From Deinococcus marmoris (GTDB lineage Bacteria; Deinococcota; Deinococci; Deinococcales; Deinococcaceae), in assembly GCF_001949125.1 (NCBI RefSeq), contig NZ_MSTI01000023.1, positions 1-9,882 on the forward strand: a stretch of DNA of 9,882 bases. Direction: 5' to 3'. The notes below the pieces were generated by a model. That model was not told the origin of the DNA. It saw only the letters and a list, made by a program, of their open reading frames with translations, and made no database searches. Shown here one piece after another: positions 6,435 to 9,882 of this stretch. A program made the translations under genes and the position numbers. Positions within the stretch are counted from its first letter, which is position 1. Every line of letters starts with the position of its first letter.

Positions 6435-8063
6435 TTATTTGCTCGCTCCCGCCAACGGAGTTGCGCCATTCAATCCTTCGATTTCAATGGCACGCTTCTC
6501 TCCACTGCCGGTAAACTTGACGACACTGCCCACAATTGGCTGACCGGTTGCCATGAAACGGTTTTTGCCTAAAGGAATCAGGTCTACAGTGAAGCGAACT
6601 CCCCGAAAACCAGATTCAAGCCTGAGCATGCGCTGGTCGATGACCTTGACCACAGTTGGCTTGGGATCGGCCAGACTTTTGAATGTGCCAGCCAGGGCGC
6701 TTAACTCTTTGGGCTGGGGCTGGTACGTGCGGGCGGCCTGGCGATCTGCGGCAATGCTGGCACTATCCTGGCCCAGGATTTTGAGTTGCGCTTGCAGGGT
6801 AGCGTTCACGTCGGGGCCAGAGCGGCCCAGCAAGACTTCAGCGATGTGCAGCCGCATCACATCCATAAACGTGTTGGCCTCCCCGATATTTGCCAGAATC
6901 ACCACGCCCGCATGTTGTTTCGGCAGCATAGTTACGCTCGCGGTTGCGCCGGTCACGTTACCAGCGTGCTGCACGATCTGCTCTCCTAGAAAGTTCTCGA
7001 CATTCCAGTAAAAGCCATACTGTTCTTGGGTAACAAGTGGAGCAGGGACACGCACTGAACTTTCTGCCATTTTGCTTGCCAGTTGGGCGATAACGCCTGG
7101 CAGATTGGAGTCAGGAGCAGCGATCTGACCCTTATGCATTTCGTTGAGACTCTCCTGTGAGATCAAAGGTGAGCCAGTGCCAAGTTGAAAAAGCATGTAA
7201 CGCGCCATGTCGGACGCACTGGCATTCACGGCCCCAGCTGCGGCGTCAGCTCCCAGCGACAAATAGTCGATCGGTCTCGATCCACCATTTTTGACATCAA
7301 GCTCATGTGGCGTGGCGATGTCAGGCAGCATTTTGAGCGTGTCAATCGATAGCGTCGCCGTGTTCATCCCGAGCGGTTGAAATATCCGCTGCTGGGTAAA
7401 GCTTGCCCACGACTGACCACTGACCCGTTTAATGATTTCTCCGGCGATGATCGCATTGACGTTGCTGTAGACAAATTTCTCACCGGGTTTTCCGACGAGA
7501 GGCGTGGTCGCCGCAGCGGCGATAATGTCTTTGACGGTAATCTTCGGATTGAATGTGGAGGCGTCTGTTCTGCTTAGGCCGGTGGTGTGTGTCAGTAGGT
7601 TTCTCACCGTGACCGTCCGGGTAGATGCCGGACTGGACAGCTTGAATTCGGGAATGTATCTAGTGACCGGCGCATCAAGGTTGACCAGGCCATCATTGAC
7701 CAGCACCATCATATCCAGCGCCGTAAACGATTTGGTGACCGAGCCGATAGGAAACTGGGTATCCGGTGTGACTGACGTACCTTTTGATACGTTACGAACG
7801 CCGTACCCCTTGACATAGCTCACTGTTCCATTTTGGACGATGGCCAGTCCCACGCCAGGAACGCCATATTCTTTCATGATCCGGTTTACGAAAGCGTCGA
7901 GTTGGGCAGTATTGAGAGGAGGCTTAGGAGCAGTATTGACAGGTCTACCACTGCCACCAGCCAGTAAAAAATTCGGGCTGTCGAATAGAGACTGAGCCAG
8001 TGATCCTTGAGAAAGAAGATAAAGGGTGACAAGGACAGATCTGGAAATTCTTTTAGCAAACAT
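6435..8063 (-). CDS. Secreted serine hydrolase, beta-lactamase/PBP4-type fold
   Basis: This 542-residue protein belongs to the beta-lactamase (class C/DD-peptidase-like, PF00144) family. The catalytic motifs are all present: S108-V-T-K111 (SxxK) in FPIGSVTKSF, Y199-S-N201 (YxN), and H366-A-G368 in place of the KTG box. Residues 1-24 form a signal peptide (KRISR, then a hydrophobic VLVTLYLLSQGSLA), so it acts outside the cytoplasmic membrane. A domain at about 455-530 (LAGTFKSL to EIEGL) is a small beta domain often fused to such hydrolases. I chose the ATG at 8063 because AAGGAG precedes it and the signal peptide follows directly; the frame stays open to 8252 without further support. The substrate could be a beta-lactam, a peptidoglycan or D-amino peptide, or an ester: many members of this family are peptidases or esterases rather than resistance enzymes. 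Base composition looks lower in GC than the exporter cluster, and the gene lies between transposase remnants, so it may have been acquired separately. Confidence 0.92.
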   Translation of the reverse strand: MFAKRISRSVLVTLYLLSQGSLAQSLFDSPNFLLAGGSGRPVNTAPKPPLNTAQLDAFVNRIMKEYGVPGVGLAIVQNGTVSYVKGYGVRNVSKGTSVTPDTQFPIGSVTKSFTALDMMVLVNDGLVNLDAPVTRYIPEFKLSSPASTRTVTVRNLLTHTTGLSRTDASTFNPKITVKDIIAAAATTPLVGKPGEKFVYSNVNAIIAGEIIKRVSGQSWASFTQQRIFQPLGMNTATLSIDTLKMLPDIATPHELDVKNGGSRPIDYLSLGADAAAGAVNASASDMARYMLFQLGTGSPLISQESLNEMHKGQIAAPDSNLPGVIAQLASKMAESSVRVPAPLVTQEQYGFYWNVENFLGEQIVQHAGNVTGATASVTMLPKQHAGVVILANIGEANTFMDVMRLHIAEVLLGRSGPDVNATLQAQLKILGQDSASIAADRQAARTYQPQPKELSALAGTFKSLADPKPTVVKVIDQRMLRLESGFRGVRFTVDLIPLGKNRFMATGQPIVGSVVKFTGSGEKRAIEIEGLNGATPLAGASK

Positions 8064-8171
8064 GGAAAACTCCTTGAGAAGTTGATACCTTTCTAGAATG
8101 TTCCAGCAAAGGGTCGGTAGGTTGAATGACTGACGAGAATCGAGCGAACGTTGGCAAAATAGAATGAACAT

Positions 8172-8549
8172 ATGGAAGGCGAATTTTTCAGTTTGGCCAA
8201 ACCCCTTGCCCTGCTCGTTTTTGCGCTGATTAGTTCTCAAGATACCCATCACGCAGCACTGGTCAAGCGTTGCCGTGGTGACACCCAGAAGGCTTCCGCC
8301 GTCTGCCAGATTGGGCGATTCTTCGGCAAGGGTCCACTGTGTCCTCTGGACGTCGCCCGTTCAAATACCTGGGTTGCCTTCAGAACACTCGCCGTTAAAC
8401 TGTCCAGTCAAACCGCAATGTTTGCTCTGGTGAGCGTCGCCTCACTGGGGCCGCCTGCCCTACAGATCAACAACCCGGCACGAAGCAGCGAAACAACAAT
8501 GGGCATGAACAATCGTTCGGGCGTATGCCCTTCTCGGAATGATCTTTGA
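8172..8549 (+). pseudogene. Degenerate ORF with an IS4-transposase-like N-terminal part
   Basis: The frame's first ~55 residues (LAKPLALLVFALISSQDTHH, then KASAVCQIGRFFGKGPLCP) resemble the start of IS4-type transposases: a hydrophobic helix, a 'sqd.hh..l' stretch, then '..iqRFF....lcp'. After about residue 60 the similarity is lost and no DDE motif follows. Third codon positions are GC-rich, which supports former coding use. It overlaps, on the opposite strand, the unneeded 5' extension of the serine hydrolase frame and its probable promoter region. It points away from the hydrolase, mirroring the remnant on the other side (6048-6324). The family call is by eye; it could also be an unrelated small gene. 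Confidence 0.3.
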
Positions 8550-8904
8550 CACGGTGACATGCGAGTTCCACTGGTTTTGATCCAACTGGGTTTACACCAT
8601 GTCTGGCGCAACTTGTCAAGCGAATGGGTCAGTAGATGGTGGGGCTACCTCCGCCTGGATATTACTTTCTGAATGTGAGCTTCATTATGAAAATTAAAAA
8701 CTAAATATTTATGAAAATGCAAAATGAATTACGTCCGATTGGTCAGTCCGGCCCGCGTTTTTGAGCGGACCGAGTTCTGGATCCACGCTGTTTTCCAAAA
8801 GCTGGGTCTCACCGCCGGGAACTGAAGCAGACGGCGGGCGCGAAGAGTATCGGACATGAATAACAAATACAACCGTTTCGCAGATGTTCTAAATTGAGAT
8901 TGAG
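8550..8904. other. Intergenic region with AT-rich patch
   Basis: No convincing gene is seen over ~355 bp. Bases 8680-8730 are strikingly AT-rich for this window and include the perfect 10-bp palindrome TAAATATTTA at 8702-8711. A 33-codon frame at 8724-8825 (ATG to TGA, containing RVFERTEFWIHAVFQKLGL) could be a small gene or the tail of a decayed one; I do not recognise it. The promoter of the AraC-type gene must lie in the last part, but no clear -35/-10 pair stands out. Confidence 0.35.
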
Positions 8905-9534
8905 ATGCCCCTAGTCGCTCCTCTGCCCATGCATACCATCCAGGCCAGCGCACAGCAGCCGCTGATGGTACGGGCCGTGGCAATAGACCGACAACATCTC
9001 GAGCGCCAGACTGAGGCCCATCTGCACGACTTCTATGAATTGATGCTCTTTACGGCGGGCAGCGGACACCACCAGATTGGCGAACAGGTCCTGGCAGTGA
9101 GTCCTGGCGATCTGTTCCTGATTGCACCGGGCGAGCGCCATGACGTTCGGGGTTTGCAGGGCGGCGTGCGCGGCTGGGTGGTGATTTTTCACGCGGATAC
9201 GCTGGCGGCGAATAACTACACTGGACAACTCAATCTGCCTCTCGCATATCTGGGCAGTGGGTCCAGCCTGCCGGGAGAGCTCTTGCTGCTGCCCTTCCTG
9301 GCAACGGACCCGCTGGGGAACGCCCTGCACTTTCAACTGGACGACAGGCTCCCCAACTGGTTGGCCCGCATTGAGGCGCTGAGTGCGGAGATGACGGCGC
9401 AGCAAATCGGCTCGGAGCTGGCGGTTCAGGCACACCTGCATTTGCTGCTGATCGATCTGGCCCGTCTGGTGGCCCCCCGCCTCAGCACGTTGTCGGTGGC
9501 GGCACGCCCATTATTGGAGCGTGTTTTTTCACTA
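8905..9534 (+). pseudogene. AraC-family regulator, truncated by IS insertion before its HTH domain
   Basis: The first 210 codons encode the ligand-binding half of an AraC/XylS-family regulator. It has a cupin-type domain with EAHLHDFYELMLFTAGSGHH (37-56), SPGDLFLIAPGERHDVRGL (66-84) and GWVVIFHADTL (90-100). The helical linker ends in RPLLERVFSL. In the family the two-helix-turn-helix DNA-binding domain starts just after this point; here the IS5-family element begins instead. The frame continues 38 codons into the IS and stops at 9648, so a truncated protein tailed by IS sequence could still be made but should not bind DNA. The missing half presumably lies beyond the element, outside the window. 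An internal ATG at 8929 is an alternative start. The regulated genes are not visible. Confidence 0.85.
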
Positions 9535-9882
9535 GACCTCTTGCGAAAGTCGTGCGCTAAGGTAGGGGATGGTTGGCACGCTAAAATATCATCAGGCCCT
9601 GAAGCTGAATCGCACGAGTTTTCGCCGTCGCACTGGTGTGTACCCTGAAACATTTCTAGAGATGGAGACCGTGTTGCAAGAACGCCATGCCAACAAAGTC
9701 AAATCTGGACGGCCACCTGCACTCTCTTTGGGAGCGCAACTCCTGATGACGCTGGAGTTCTGGCGCGAGTACCGCACGTTGTTTCACATCGGCCAGGACT
9801 GGGGTGTCCATGAGGCCACGGTTCAGCGAACCGTGGTGCGTGTTGAAGATGCCCTGATACAAAGCGGGAAATTCTCGCTTCC
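9535..9882 (+). mobile_element. IS5-family insertion sequence, left end (runs off right edge)
   Basis: The reading frame of the AraC gene changes from family-like to foreign sequence at about 9535. The presumed IS terminus begins GACCTCTTGCGAAAG, or one base to the left. The CTAG/CTA at 9532-9535 would be the target, which fits the short TNA or TA-type duplications made by IS5-family groups. The other end, the second inverted repeat and the second target copy lie outside the window, so the exact boundary could be off by one to three bases. Confidence 0.65.
9569..9882 (+). CDS. IS5-family transposase, N-terminal part (runs off right edge)
   Basis: From an ATG preceded by GGTAGGGG the frame is open for 104 codons to the window edge. 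It reads as the N-terminal helix-turn-helix domain (HTH_Tnp_4-like) of IS5-group transposases. The features are FRRRTGVYPETFLEME near residues 18-33, GRPPALSLGAQLLMTLEFWREYRT (about 47-70), and a recognition helix FHIGQDWGVHEATVQRTVVRVEDAL. The DDE catalytic part would follow outside the window. In many such elements it is encoded in a second frame reached by ribosomal frameshifting, which cannot be judged here. The insertion has broken the AraC-type gene, and the gene lies in the same direction as its target. The intact frame suggests a recent, possibly active copy. Confidence 0.85.
   Translation, partial: MVGTLKYHQALKLNRTSFRRRTGVYPETFLEMETVLQERHANKVKSGRPPALSLGAQLLMTLEFWREYRTLFHIGQDWGVHEATVQRTVVRVEDALIQSGKFSL

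Noticed and set aside
8091..8103. TTC-TA-GAA-TG-TTC upstream of the serine hydrolase, resembling a eukaryotic heat-shock element
   Set aside because: Bacteria lack the matching factor. The 8-bp palindrome TTCTAGAA alone is too short to call an operator.
8064..8252. 63-residue N-terminal extension of the serine hydrolase frame
   Set aside because: No ribosome-binding site supports the upstream start, and the signal peptide and AAGGAG fit the ATG at 8063.

Overview
This window is about 9.9 kb of a moderately GC-rich bacterial genome that is rich in insertion sequences. The protein families, codon choice, several small regulator genes and three or four different IS families within 10 kb would fit a Deinococcus-type accessory replicon or genomic island. 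That assignment is inference: there is no rRNA, tRNA or housekeeping marker to confirm it. No CRISPR array, tRNA or phage module was seen.

Left edge (1-428): the N-terminal part of an IS630-family transposase runs leftward out of the window, and a short spacer with an HxlR-type inverted repeat follows. At 429-875 lies an intact HxlR-family regulator. The next ~480 bp hold only one doubtful small reading frame.

Core (1353-5975): three genes on the minus strand form a probable transcription unit. In order of transcription they are a 14-helix DHA2-type MFS drug exporter, a PIG3-type NAD(P)H:quinone oxidoreductase, and a second zinc-free MDR-family reductase. A PadR-family repressor diverges from the exporter. 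The gap between them contains a textbook PadR operator (ATGT-N8-ACAT) between a plausible exporter promoter and the exporter's start codon. The likely logic is that PadR senses a toxic, perhaps aromatic or quinone-like, compound and releases the promoter; the exporter then pumps the compound out while the two reductases detoxify what remains. HxlR regulators often sense electrophiles, so the one at 429 may belong to the same response.

Middle right (6048-8549): a secreted serine hydrolase of the beta-lactamase/penicillin-binding-protein fold (minus strand) sits between two reading-frame remnants that resemble the N-terminal region of IS4-type transposases and point outward from it.

Right edge (8550-9882): an intergenic stretch with a very AT-rich patch precedes an AraC-family regulator. 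An IS5-family element cuts this regulator just before its DNA-binding domain. The IS transposase begins here and runs out of the window.
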